Below are positions 34,913 to 44,366 of a stretch of 64,000 nucleotides of DNA, in pieces. This DNA is from Sphingomonas chungangi (GTDB lineage Bacteria > Pseudomonadota > Alphaproteobacteria > Sphingomonadales > Sphingomonadaceae). The DNA lies in assembly GCF_013778325.1 (NCBI RefSeq), contig NZ_JACEIB010000026.1:369565-433564 (forward strand), written 5' to 3'. How positions within the stretch are numbered: the stretch's first letter is position 1; the number at the start of each line of letters is the position of its first letter. The position numbers and the translations under genes are program-made. Under the pieces are notes generated by a model. That model did not search any database, was not told the DNA's origin, and saw only the letters and a list, made by a program, of their open reading frames with translations.

Positions 34913-36489
34913 CAGTGACGGCAGGCCGAACAGCGTGGACAGCACCACCGCTGCGATCTTCGTGCAGAACCGGCAATATGGCGGGGATCTGACGATCAAG
35001 GCCGTCAACGTCACCGGCATCCAGACGCAGATGTATGGCAAGGGCGCGCTCTCGATCGAGGCCACGGGCAAGATCGCGGCCCATCGCAGCAGCGGCCAGA
35101 CCAGCGTCGGCATCCGCGCCAATTCACAGGCGGCGAACGGCGGGATGAAGGTCACCGTCGACAAGGGCGCGAGCGTCGAGGGCGATACCGGCGGCATCAT
35201 CGTCCAGTCGGCCGGCGGCGGCGGGATCACCATCAACAATGCAGGTTCCGTCTCGATCACCAACGCCTCGGCGGGTCGCTTCGCCGGCCGGCCGGGCGCA
35301 ATCGATGCGAAACTGACCGGCGATGGGGACATCAACATCACGTCCAGCGGAACAGTGACAGACGCATCGCTCAACCATTGGGTATCTATGCCGTGCATAC
35401 CGGCCCCAACAGCGGCTCGCAGGAAAACGGCGACGTCACCGTCGACGTGACGGGCACCGTGACGGGCGGCGGCGGAGTCTACGTCAACAACCGGGGCAAC
35501 AGCCAGGCGACCATCACGATCGATGGCACGGCGTCCGGCAATGGCTCCCACAATTATTTCGACGGCGTCCGCGTGCTCGATGCCGGCACCAAGGGACCGA
35601 CCAAGCTGACCATCACCAAGAACGGCACGGTCAACGGCGGCATCACCTACAACATGGCGCTCACCCCCGGTGAGACGGTGCGCGGCTGGTTCACCGTCGA
35701 CGGCCAGCGGCTCGGCGCCAATGCACGCGGCGACACCCCGCATTTCCGCACGCGCGGCTATTCGCTGCAGGGCGGGATCGACGCGACCGTGGGCGAGACA
35801 GGCCGGATCGGCGCCGCCTTCGGCTATGGCCAGAACCATTATCGGGACAACGAGGGCGGCACCGGCCACGACACGTCTTTCCGGGCGAGCCTCGTCGCCT
35901 CGCAGCCGGTCGGCCCGATCGGCCTGTCCGCCATCGTCAGCTACGCGCATGACCGCGAGACGACCGAGCGCGAGACCGGCATCGGCCACGCCTACGCGAA
36001 GCACAACGTCAACCAGTTCCTCGCCGGCGCCCAAGCCGTCGCGCCCTTCACCTGGCACGGCGTGATCGCGACACCGGCGGTCGGCGTGCTCGTCTCGCGG
36101 ATCAGCGGCGGCGACTTCGTCGAGCAGGGCAGCATCCCCGCCGCCTTCCGCGTCGCCGTCGATTACCGGACGCGGTCCTTCGTATCGCCCTACGGCACGT
36201 TCCAGCTTGCCTATCCGATGACCGATACGGGCGGGACGGTCTGGACCCCCGATGTCGAGATCGGATACCGCCGCAGCGACGTCGCGAAGGGCGGCGCGGT
36301 GGTGCTGACCGCCGCAGACGGCACCGTCTTCGACGACAACCGCGTCGATCTCGCCCGCAGCAACATCCTGCCGGCGCGAGCCTGACGGCGCACAAGGGCC
36401 AGTGGACCGGCTTCGTCAAATATCGCGGCCAGTTCGCGGACGGCTGGACAGACAACAGCGCGACGGTAGGATTCCGCCTGGCCTTCTAG
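34913..36489 (+). pseudogene. Decayed autotransporter (truncated, two frameshifts)
   Basis: The reading continues over three frames: passenger-like beta-helix repeats (VDSTTAAIFVQNRQYGG onward), a shift near 35375 into GIYAVHTGPNSGSQENGDV, then a typical autotransporter beta-barrel (GWFTVDGQRLGANARGD, RGYSLQGGIDAT, GAAFGYGQNHYRD), and a second shift near 36380 into SLTAHKGQWTGFVKYRG, ending with Phe before TAG 36487. Both shifts behave as single-base losses. Signal peptide and most of the passenger are missing at the left, where the GntR remnant begins. It is very unlikely to be functional as read. Confidence 0.72.
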
Positions 36490-36509
36490 GGTCGCCGGGC
36501 GGGACGCGC

Positions 36510-38135
36510 ATGGAGATCGACTGTTTCATCTATGACGGATGGCGCCCGCGCATCCGCGCCGCCTCGCCCCGGCGCGACTGGATGGACGACACGCCCGAGA
36601 GCTTCGCCTATCGCTGCCTGCCGCTCGGCATCGCCAACGCGCATGGCTGGGAGATCGCCAACGCCGTCGGCTTCTCGGCGCGCTGGACGGGCGGGAGCGG
36701 CACCGATGCGGTGGAGATCCGGCTCGACGAGGGCGACGTGTCCTCGGTCGACGTGCCGGTCTCGCTGTTCGGCCAGGGGACGATCACCTTCCACATCGCC
36801 GGCCTGTTCCGCACCTCGCCCGGCTGGAACCTGTGGGTGGGCGGCGCGCCCAACGAGGCGAAGGACGGGATCGCCGCGCTCTCCGGCCTGATCGAGACGG
36901 ACTGGTCGCCCTACAGCTTCACGATGAACTGGCGCTTCACACGGCCCGATCACTGGGTGCGGTTCGAGCCGGGCGAGACGATCTGCTTCTTCTTCCCCGT
37001 CCAGCGCGGCGTGGTGGAGGCCGTGCAGCCGCGTGTCCGCCCCATCGAGGAGGCACCCGAGCTCAAGCAGCAGTTCGAGGAATGGAGCCGCTCACGCGAT
37101 GCCTTCCACGAACGGATGCGCGAGGCACCACCCAGCCAACCCTCCGAGAAATGGCAGAAGCTCTATTATCGAGGCGTCTGCCCGGCGGGAGAGACGGGTA
37201 CGCCCGATCACCAGTCCAAGATCCGGGTACGCGATTTCGAGGGCCAGCCCGGCGGTCCGGCGCCCGCCGCGCCGAAGATCGCTCCAGCGGTGCCCCCGGC
37301 ACCGCCCTTGGATCCACAGCTTGCCCGGCGCGACTGGATGCTGCGCGTGCAGGAAGGGCATCGCGCGCTCTCGCCGCGCACGGCGGGGCTGCGGCGCCTC
37401 CATCGGGTCGATCCCGACGACTTCCTCGATCATCATTATTCCGCGCACCGCCCCGCGTTGCTGACCGGAGAGATGGCGGACTGGCCGGCGCTCGATCGCT
37501 GGACGCCGGCCTATCTCGCCGCGCGCGTCGGCGGCGCGCCGATCGACTATCAGGGCGCGCGGCTGGGCGACGCTCGCTTCGAGCTGGACAAGGATGCGCA
37601 TCGCCGATCGATGCCGTTCGATCGCTTCATCGCCGAGATTTCGCGGCCCGGTGCTGGAAACGACAGCTACCTCACCGCCTATAATTCAGCCGCCAACCGT
37701 ACGGCGCTCGCCCCGCTCCATGCCGAGCTCGGCCGTATCGATACGTTGCTCGCCCACGGCCCTGCGGCGGACGAGGCGATGCTGTGGATCGGCCCCGCCG
37801 GCACCTTCACGCCGCTCCACCACGACCTCACCAACAACCTGCTGGCGCAGATCGTCGGCCGCAAACGCGTGCTGCTCGTGCCGCCGAGCGAGGCGGGCAA
37901 GCTCCGCAATCGCGAGCATGTGTTCAGCGCGATCGGCGATCTCACCGATCCGGCGACGCTGGCGCAGCATCCCGACCTGCGCGACATGCCGCTCTACGAC
38001 GTGCTGCTCGAACCTGGGAGCATGCTTTTCATCCCCATTGGCTGGTGGCACCAGGTGACCGCGCTCGATTTCTCGGTGAGCGCCACCTACACGAACTTCC
38101 GCTGGCGCAACGACTGGCATGCCGGCTTCGTCTGA
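36510..38135 (+). CDS. Two-domain protein: DUF6065-like N-terminus and JmjC/cupin-like hydroxylase C-terminus
   Basis: 541 residues from the ATG at 36510, after a purine-rich stretch. The N-terminal ~260 residues (CFIYDGWRPRIRAASPRRDW, then AHGWEIANAVGFSARW) resemble the DUF6065 family; a Pro-rich linker (about 245-270) follows. The C-terminal ~270 residues are a cupin-like Fe(II)/2-oxoglutarate oxygenase domain with the metal motif FTPLHHDLTNNL and the distal IPIGWWHQV histidine. Such enzymes hydroxylate proteins or peptides. It starts 20 bp after the autotransporter remnant and may once have been co-expressed with it. The substrate is unknown. Confidence 0.75.
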   Translation: MEIDCFIYDGWRPRIRAASPRRDWMDDTPESFAYRCLPLGIANAHGWEIANAVGFSARWTGGSGTDAVEIRLDEGDVSSVDVPVSLFGQGTITFHIAGLFRTSPGWNLWVGGAPNEAKDGIAALSGLIETDWSPYSFTMNWRFTRPDHWVRFEPGETICFFFPVQRGVVEAVQPRVRPIEEAPELKQQFEEWSRSRDAFHERMREAPPSQPSEKWQKLYYRGVCPAGETGTPDHQSKIRVRDFEGQPGGPAPAAPKIAPAVPPAPPLDPQLARRDWMLRVQEGHRALSPRTAGLRRLHRVDPDDFLDHHYSAHRPALLTGEMADWPALDRWTPAYLAARVGGAPIDYQGARLGDARFELDKDAHRRSMPFDRFIAEISRPGAGNDSYLTAYNSAANRTALAPLHAELGRIDTLLAHGPAADEAMLWIGPAGTFTPLHHDLTNNLLAQIVGRKRVLLVPPSEAGKLRNREHVFSAIGDLTDPATLAQHPDLRDMPLYDVLLEPGSMLFIPIGWWHQVTALDFSVSATYTNFRWRNDWHAGFV

Positions 38136-38199
38136 GCCGGATCACGCGCGCTAAATTCCGCGATTTCCACCCGCCGCCGGTTTGGCTAGCATCGCCCCG

Positions 38200-39783
38200 G
38201 TGAAGAGTGCCGATCTCGTCGCGGGGCTGTCGGTCGCCGGACTGATGCTGCCGGAGGCGGTGGCCTACGCCGACATCGCCGGACTGCCGCCGGGCCGCGC
38301 ACTGTCGGCGGCGGTCGCGGGCTCGCTGGTCTATGCGCTGGCCGGGCGCTCGCGCTACGCCATCGTGTCGCCGACATCCTCTTCCGCCGCGATCCTCGCC
38401 GCCGCGCTCGCCGCGATGCCGGGGGATGCCGCCACGCGCGGCGCCATCGCGACCGTCGCGATCGCGATGGCAGGCGGGCTGTTCCTGATCGCGGGCGCGT
38501 TGCGGCTCGGCTCGCTGACCGGTTTCGTCGCCCGCCCCGTGCTGCGCGGCTTCGCCTTCGGGCTGGCGATCACGATCATCGCGAAGCAGTTGCCCTCGAT
38601 CCTCGGCGTGGAGGTTTCGGGCCGCGACATCTTCCACCTGCTCTGGCGGCTGGTCCAGGCCGTCGCCCTTTGGAACCCGATCAGCGTCGCGACCGGAGCG
38701 ATGGCCCTCACCGCCCTTCTCCTGCTTCGGCGGTTGCCCAAAGTGCCCGGCGCGATTTTGGTGCTCGCCGCCGGTATCGGCCTGTCCTGGCTGCTCGACC
38801 TGCAAGGCCACGGCGTCGCTACCGTCGGGATGATCCGGATCGACATGGGCTTGCCGACTCTCCCGGCGCTCTCCTTCGATCGGGTCGAGCGGCTCGCGCA
38901 GATGGTCGTGCCGCTCGCGCTGATCCTGTTCGCGGAGAGCTGGGGAACGATGCGCGCCCTCGCCCTGCGCCACGGCGATGCGATCGAGCCCGACCGGGAG
39001 CTTGCCGCGCTCGGCCTCGCCAACCTCGCATCGGCGCTCGTCCGGGGCATGCCGGTCGGCGCGGGCTTCTCGGCCGGGTCCGCCAGCGAGGCGGCGGGCG
39101 CGCAGAGCCGGGCGACCGCCGTGGTGGCGGCCCTCGCGCTCGCCTTGCTCGTCGCCGTCGCGACCCCGCTGATCGCCTATCTGCCGGAGCCGGTGCTGGC
39201 CGCCGTCGTGATCGCCGCTCTCACCCATGCGCTCGATCCCGCGCCGCTGATCCGGCTGTGGCGGATCGATCGGGATCAATATGTCGCGCTGGGCGCCGCG
39301 GCCGGCGTGATCCTGCTCGGCGTGCTGAACGGCATGCTCTTCGCGATCGGGCTTTCGCTGCTGGCGATGATCCGGCGGCTGGCCTCGCCGCAGCTGGTCG
39401 AGCTGGGTCGACTGGGCGACAGCCGCAACTATGTCGACGTAACGAGACATCCCGAGGCCGCGCGCATGCCGGGACTCGCCATCTGGCGCCCGGCCGAACC
39501 GCTCTTCTTCGCCAATGCCGAGCGCGTGCTGGGCAACGTCGAAGGGAATATCCGAGCCACCCCCGGCTCGAGCGGCGTCATCCTCAGCCTCGAGGAAAGC
39601 TTCGATATCGACAGCACCGCGCTCGACGCGCTGCTGGAATTCGATCAGCGCCTCGGCTTGCAACAGCGCCGCCTGTGGCTCGCCCGAGTCCACGATCGCG
39701 CCCGCGATCTGCTTCCCCCCAACCTCGCCGCGCGCTGCAGCTACAGCGTCGATGACGCCGTCCAGTCGATGAAGGAATCCTGA
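38200..39783 (+). CDS. SulP-family anion transporter with STAS domain
   Basis: About 527 residues from a GTG at 38200 (TTG 38182 would add six). The N-terminus LVAGLSVAGLMLPEAVAYADIAGLPP is the SulP signature; ten or more membrane helices follow to about residue 390, then a cytoplasmic STAS domain (about 415-520) with IWRPAEPLFFANAERV and GVILSLEESFDIDSTALDAL. SulP proteins carry sulfate, bicarbonate or other anions. The ParB-like gene begins 2 bp after its stop codon, suggesting a bicistronic transcript. Confidence 0.9.
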   Translation: MKSADLVAGLSVAGLMLPEAVAYADIAGLPPGRALSAAVAGSLVYALAGRSRYAIVSPTSSSAAILAAALAAMPGDAATRGAIATVAIAMAGGLFLIAGALRLGSLTGFVARPVLRGFAFGLAITIIAKQLPSILGVEVSGRDIFHLLWRLVQAVALWNPISVATGAMALTALLLLRRLPKVPGAILVLAAGIGLSWLLDLQGHGVATVGMIRIDMGLPTLPALSFDRVERLAQMVVPLALILFAESWGTMRALALRHGDAIEPDRELAALGLANLASALVRGMPVGAGFSAGSASEAAGAQSRATAVVAALALALLVAVATPLIAYLPEPVLAAVVIAALTHALDPAPLIRLWRIDRDQYVALGAAAGVILLGVLNGMLFAIGLSLLAMIRRLASPQLVELGRLGDSRNYVDVTRHPEAARMPGLAIWRPAEPLFFANAERVLGNVEGNIRATPGSSGVILSLEESFDIDSTALDALLEFDQRLGLQQRRLWLARVHDRARDLLPPNLAARCSYSVDDAVQSMKES

Positions 39784-39785
39784 GG

Positions 39786-40406
39786 ATGCTCGATCGCGAA
39801 CCCCTTCTCCACCCCGTCGCGATCGACGATCTGCGCCCCACCCAGATGACGGTCGGCTATCGCGAGGTCGAGCGGAAGCGGCGCGAATGGCGGGCGCGGA
39901 AGGACAAGGACGGCGGCGACTATCTTGGCCGCCACATGATCCCGGTCGTCTCGGGGCCGAAGAAAAGGTACTGGATGATCGACAACCACCACCTCGCCCG
40001 CGCGCTCCACGAGGAGGGGGTCGGGAAGGTGCTGGTCCGCGTGATCGCCGATCTCGATCATCTCGATAAGAGCCTGTTCCTGACCTTCATGGACAATCGC
40101 AACTGGGTCCACCCGTTCGATGCCGAGGGGCGGCGGCACAAGCTCGGCAGGATTCCGCACCACGTTTCCGGCCTCGCCGACGATCCCTACCGCTCGCTGG
40201 CGGGGGAGCTGCGCCGGGCGGGCGGCTACGCCAAGGACGACACGCCCTTCTCCGAATTCCTGTGGGCGGACTTCCTGCGCCGCCATGTCTCGGTCGATAC
40301 ACTGGAGGAGGATTTCGCCAAGGCCGTCGAGCAGGCTCTCGCCATCGCGCGGACATCCCCGGCTGCCTATCTGCCCGGCTGGGCCGGACCGCACGACGAC
40401 GGATAA
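39786..40406 (+). CDS. ParB-like nuclease-fold protein
   Basis: 206 residues of the ParBc_2-type family: LHPVAIDDLRPTQMTVGYREV, HMIPVVSGPKKRYWMIDNHH and LVRVIADLDHLDKSLFLTFM match the single-domain ParB/sulfiredoxin-fold proteins found widely in proteobacteria. It has no helix-turn-helix or centromere-binding domain, so it is not a chromosome-segregation ParB. Its physiological role is not established. It is tightly linked (2 bp) to the SulP gene, an unusual pairing. Confidence 0.8.
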   Translation: MLDREPLLHPVAIDDLRPTQMTVGYREVERKRREWRARKDKDGGDYLGRHMIPVVSGPKKRYWMIDNHHLARALHEEGVGKVLVRVIADLDHLDKSLFLTFMDNRNWVHPFDAEGRRHKLGRIPHHVSGLADDPYRSLAGELRRAGGYAKDDTPFSEFLWADFLRRHVSVDTLEEDFAKAVEQALAIARTSPAAYLPGWAGPHDDG

Positions 40407-40409
40407 GCG

Positions 40410-40786
40410 CTATCCGTCGGGATCAGATGGCGATGTGCCCGCCCGGATCAGCAGCGCGCAGGCCTTGATATGCGCGGCAAGCTCCAGCTCGAAACCAATC
40501 TTGACACCACCCGGGCCCATCGAACGCGACATGGACCTCGGGATGCAGCGTGATCGACAGATCGTGCTCGGCGAGCAACAGCGTGACCGGCCCGACCGAA
40601 GCGTCGCCGCGATGGCGCCGTGGCTCCAGCGCCCTGGGCCAGGCACCGGCGAGGCATTCGATCAGCGGGACGTCGAGCGAGTCGAGCACCGCCGCGATCC
40701 GGGCGAGGATTGCGAGCAGAACTGGGTTGCGCGCGATCCTCCGCAACACCGCTGGAGACGCGGATCGAGACCGTGCCAGCCATCAT
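40410..40786 (-). pseudogene. Degraded minus-strand gene, unknown family
   Basis: Three overlapping frames join into one plausible product: MAGTVSIRVSS (frame starting 40786), then NPVLLAILARIAAVLDSLDV and ITLHPEVHVAFDGPG (middle frame), then GVKIGFELELAAHIKACALL (frame ending 40410). The changes of frame fall near 40745 and in the GC-rich run near 40530. I do not recognise the family. The rest of 40407-40962 (about 40787-40950) shows nothing else. Confidence 0.35.
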
Positions 40787-40962
40787 CCGGCTGACGACGA
40801 GCGATTACCTGTCCGCCATTGCCCGCGCTGATCTGTACAATGCCGTTTTCGACGGGCTGCTCGATTGGGCCCGTCCAGCTTGCCCTAGAAGTCAGGAACA
40901 TACCCTGCTGCCGTTCGTCGGTCATCTGCGCACCCGCCTCTGCGGTCGCAAGGAGAACCCCC

Positions 40963-41340
40963 ATGAAGATCATCACGCTTGCAGCCATCGGCGCACTGAC
41001 GCTTGCCGCGCCGGTATTCGCGCAGATGCAGTCGCCCGATCCGTCCGACAGCGCGCATGGCGGCGCCCGAGGGCCGATGGGAGCGCAGCCGATCGACGAG
41101 CATCGGGGCGCCGACATGCGGGGCGGCCATGACGACAACGCCATGACCGGTCGCGAGGATATGATGGATCACGGCCGGATGGGCGACGATCATGACGGCG
41201 GGATGAAGCGTGCCGCCGACCGAGGATGGGGCGACGGCCGATCGGGATTCGATCACGACCGGGGCGATCACGGTCGGGGATACGGTGGTCATTGCAGGAC
41301 GGTGTGGCATCACCACCATCGCGTCCGCCGCTGCTACTGA
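40963..41340 (+). CDS. Small exported His/Asp/Gly-rich protein
   Basis: 125 residues. AAGGAGAA lies 7 bp before the ATG. A signal peptide, MKIITLAAIGALTLAAPVFA, is followed by a mature part of about 105 residues that is extremely rich in His, Asp, Gly, Met and Arg (for example GREDMMDHGRMGDDHDGG) and ends with HHHHRVRRCY. This composition suggests metal binding in the periplasm, or a disordered protective role; no fold is recognisable. A perfect inverted repeat just downstream may end its transcript. Confidence 0.75.
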   Translation: MKIITLAAIGALTLAAPVFAQMQSPDPSDSAHGGARGPMGAQPIDEHRGADMRGGHDDNAMTGREDMMDHGRMGDDHDGGMKRAADRGWGDGRSGFDHDRGDHGRGYGGHCRTVWHHHHRVRRCY

Positions 41341-41351
41341 TTCTGGAATTC

Positions 41352-41386
41352 AGGTGACCGGCCGCACCTTGTGCGGCCGGTCACCT
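41352..41386. terminator. Perfect 16-bp inverted repeat, probable bidirectional transcription end
   Basis: AGGTGACCGGCCGCAC (41352-41367) and its exact reverse complement (41371-41386) enclose a three-base loop. No T-run follows on the plus strand, so it may act as a Rho-dependent or RNA-stabilising 3' hairpin. It sits 12 bp after the small exported protein. The rest of 41387-41640 shows nothing else except a catalase ribosome-binding site. Confidence 0.5.
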
Positions 41387-41640
41387 CCGCCATGGCTTTG
41401 CATCAGGCAACGCGTAGTCGGCGATGGAGATAATTCTCGTCGAAACCGGCGATCCTGACGAGCTTCACCGCGGATGCGCATCCACTAGGGCCATCCGCTC
41501 CCTCTCGATGATCGCGACCTCGGATCTGTTGATGCACGGCCGGCGCCCGAGGGTTGACCTGCATCAGCAAATCGAGATTTTCCGGCACTTCCGCGCGTTC
41601 CGCGCGTCTTGCAGGCAAGCCCCAAGCCTTGGAGACGACA

Positions 41641-43734
41641 ATGACCGACACGCGCTTCGACACCACACGCGGCCATGGCGGGGAAACACACCAGAAGATG
41701 CCGGAAGAGGGCTCTCACAACGAGGCGGACGCGCATCTGACGACCAATCAGGGCATCCGCGTCTCCAACAACCAGAATAGTCTCAAGTCCGGCGAGCGCG
41801 GCCCCGTGCTGCTCGAGGATTTCGTGCTGCGCGAGAAGATCTTCCACTTCGACCACGAGCGCATTCCCGAGCGAATCGTCCACGCCCGCGGTTCGGCCGC
41901 ACACGGCACCTTCGAGGCGACCGACGACATCTCCGACATCTGCAAGGCGGCTTTGTTCACGAAGGGCACGAAAACGCCGGTATTCACGCGCTTCTCGACG
42001 GTGGCGGGCGGCGCCGGCTCGGTCGACACCCCGCGCGACGTGCGCGGCTTCGCGGTCAAGTTCTACACAACCGAGGGCAATTGGGATCTCGTCGGCAACA
42101 ACATCCCGGTCTTCTTCATCCAGGATGCGATCAAGTTCCCCGATCTCGTCCATTCGGTGAAGATGGAGGCCGACCGCGCCTACCCGCAGGCGGGCTCCGC
42201 GCACGATACCTTCTGGGACTGGGCGAGCCTGATGCCCGAGACAACCCATATGCTGATGTGGGCGATGTCCGACCGCGCCATCCCGCGCTCGCTTCGCACC
42301 ATCGAGGGTTTCGGCATCCATACCTTCCACATGGTCAATGCGGAGGGCAAGAGCACCTTCGTCAAATTCCACTGGAAGCCGAAGCTCGGCCTGCAATCGA
42401 CCGTATGGGACGAGGCGTTGAAGCTGCAGGCCGCAGACAACGACTATCACCGCCGCGACCTTTATGAGGCGATCGACACTGGCGCCTATCCCGAATGGGA
42501 ACTCGGCATCCAGGCGTTCGACCAGGCCTTTGCGGACAAGCTCGACTGGGACGTGCTCGACGCGACCAAGATCATCCCCGAGGAGATGATCCCTGTCCGC
42601 ATCATCGGACGAATGACGCTCGACCGGAACCCGGACAACTTCTTCGCCGAGACCGAGCAGGTCGCTTACTGCCCCGCCAACGTCGTCCCCGGCATAGACT
42701 TCACCAACGACCCTCTGCTGCAGGGCCGCCTGTTCAGCTATCTCGACACGCAGAAGTCACGGCTCGGAACCGCCAACTTCCACCAGATCCCGATCAACGC
42801 GCCCAAATGCCCGGTGATGAATTTCCAGCGCGACGGGCAGATGCAGATGAACGTGCCCAAGGGCCGCGCCAATTACGAGCCCAACAGCCTTGCCGCGCAC
42901 GGCGAGGAAGGCGGCCCTCGCGAATGCCCGATGACCGGCTTCACCACCGCCGCGGGGCGCGCCGGTCATGGCGAGGCCGGCGAAAAGCTGCGCATCCGCG
43001 CGGAGCTGTTCGCCGATCATTACAGCCATGCCCGCCTGTTCTGGATCTCGCAGACCGACAGCGAGCGGGCGCACATCGCTTCCTCCTTCGTGTTCGAGCT
43101 GTCGAAGGTCGGGCTGGAGCAGGTACAGCCGCGGCTGGTCGCGAACCTTCGCAATGTCGACGAGGCACTGGCCAAGCGGGTCGCGGACGGTCTCGGCATC
43201 GACCTGCCGGACAAGGCAGAGGCTGCGCGTGAGCCGATCGACATCGCCCCCTCCGACGCGCTGTCGATCCAGAAGAACATGAAAGGCACCCTGGAGGGCC
43301 GTCAGGTCGGCATCCTGATCGCCGACGGCTCCGACGCCAAGGAAATCGAGGCTGTGAAGGCGGCGGTCGAGAAGGCCGGCGGCAAGGCCGTGATCGTCGC
43401 CCCGAAGATCGGCGGGGCCAAGCTTGCAGGCGGCAAGACGCTCAAGGCGGACGGCCAGCTTGCCGGCTCGCCGTCACAGATCTTCGACGCCATCGCGATC
43501 ATCCTGTCGGACGAAGGCGCGGCGGCCCTCTCGAAAGAAGGCGCCGCGATTCAGTTCATCATGGATGCCTTCGGCCACCTCAAGGCGATCGGCGCGACGG
43601 AGGCCGCCAAGCCGCTGCTCGACAAAGCGGGCGTGGAGCCCGACGACGGCGTCACCGGTCTGGACGGCGATTTCGTGAAAGCGGCGACCCGGCGCTTCTA
43701 CGACCGCGAGCCTAAGATCAGAATGCTGGCCTGA
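41641..43734 (+). CDS. katE: Large-subunit monofunctional catalase (HPII/KatE-like)
   Basis: A 697-residue haem catalase of the large clade. The ATG at 41641 follows GGAGACGACA. The essential residues are present: [10 protein letters not shown] with the distal His, the VGNNIPVFF Asn region, and [14 protein letters not shown] with the proximal haem Tyr. After about residue 550 comes the extra flavodoxin/DJ-1-like C-terminal domain ([20 protein letters not shown]) that defines the large-subunit type. It degrades hydrogen peroxide in the cytoplasm, and in related bacteria it belongs to stationary-phase or general stress responses. Confidence 0.95.
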   Translation: MTDTRFDTTRGHGGETHQKMPEEGSHNEADAHLTTNQGIRVSNNQNSLKSGERGPVLLEDFVLREKIFHFDHERIPERIVHARGSAAHGTFEATDDISDICKAALFTKGTKTPVFTRFSTVAGGAGSVDTPRDVRGFAVKFYTTEGNWDLVGNNIPVFFIQDAIKFPDLVHSVKMEADRAYPQAGSAHDTFWDWASLMPETTHMLMWAMSDRAIPRSLRTIEGFGIHTFHMVNAEGKSTFVKFHWKPKLGLQSTVWDEALKLQAADNDYHRRDLYEAIDTGAYPEWELGIQAFDQAFADKLDWDVLDATKIIPEEMIPVRIIGRMTLDRNPDNFFAETEQVAYCPANVVPGIDFTNDPLLQGRLFSYLDTQKSRLGTANFHQIPINAPKCPVMNFQRDGQMQMNVPKGRANYEPNSLAAHGEEGGPRECPMTGFTTAAGRAGHGEAGEKLRIRAELFADHYSHARLFWISQTDSERAHIASSFVFELSKVGLEQVQPRLVANLRNVDEALAKRVADGLGIDLPDKAEAAREPIDIAPSDALSIQKNMKGTLEGRQVGILIADGSDAKEIEAVKAAVEKAGGKAVIVAPKIGGAKLAGGKTLKADGQLAGSPSQIFDAIAIILSDEGAAALSKEGAAIQFIMDAFGHLKAIGATEAAKPLLDKAGVEPDDGVTGLDGDFVKAATRRFYDREPKIRMLA

Positions 43735-43835
43735 CGACCGGATTGTTCGGGAGGCCGGCCGGAATCGCTCGAATGCCAAATGAGCAGCCGGTCGGCCACC
43801 CATGAAGAAAGCCGGTTTCTACAGCTTGTCTCGAC

Positions 43836-44366
43836 CTATACGCTCGTCTCCGCCTTCGCTTTTCCCTTCAGCGGTAGATATTCGCAGGTGAAGCGCAGCG
43901 GTCGGGCCTTGTCGCTGCGATTGAGATGGATGAACAGCCGCTGCTCGCTGGCCGCCTTGTCGAGTGCAAAGGCCTGCTCGGCTTCGTAGAGATCATCGCG
44001 ATGCGCGGCATCCCAGTCCCTGACCGTTCGCAGAGCGCGGGACTTCGCCTGTGCGATGCTCTCGGCGACCACGAACATGTTGCGATGCTTTTCCGAAAAG
44101 TCGCTCGGGTCATACCCGCCGAGATTGACGTAGTAGAGCCGTTCGCTGGCCTCAAAGGGTTCTGCCCGTAGCGAGACGTCGTAGCCGTCGGCATGATCGA
44201 TCTCGGCCCAGCAATCGATGTGGAGGCTGCCGGGCCTGCCCCACCATTGGCGCCGAAGCTCATCATGGGTCTCGCGGATCGAAGGGGCGACGACGAAGCG
44301 CATGTCGTGGACCTCGATGTTCGCACGTGCGACTTCGCCGCCGATATAGATTGCAAAGAGCTTCAT
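43836..44366 (-). CDS. DUF1543 domain protein
   Basis: 176 residues starting MKLFAIYIGGEVARANIEVHD, the DUF1543 signature. A second related segment (LYYVNLGGYDPSDFSEKH) suggests two tandem copies of the fold. There is no signal peptide, membrane segment or catalytic motif. It overlaps the flavoprotein stop codon in an ATGA arrangement, so it is translated from the same transcript. The family has no assigned biochemical function. Confidence 0.8.
   Translation of the reverse strand: MKLFAIYIGGEVARANIEVHDMRFVVAPSIRETHDELRRQWWGRPGSLHIDCWAEIDHADGYDVSLRAEPFEASERLYYVNLGGYDPSDFSEKHRNMFVVAESIAQAKSRALRTVRDWDAAHRDDLYEAEQAFALDKAASEQRLFIHLNRSDKARPLRFTCEYLPLKGKAKAETSV

Noticed and set aside
34653-35450. 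A single intact 265-codon gene
   Set aside because: The first part is antisense of the GntR relic and only the second part is autotransporter passenger, so the ORF is a chance fusion across a junction.
41403-41666. 87-codon minus-strand ORF upstream of the catalase
   Set aside because: No ribosome-binding site and no family features; it overlaps the catalase start.
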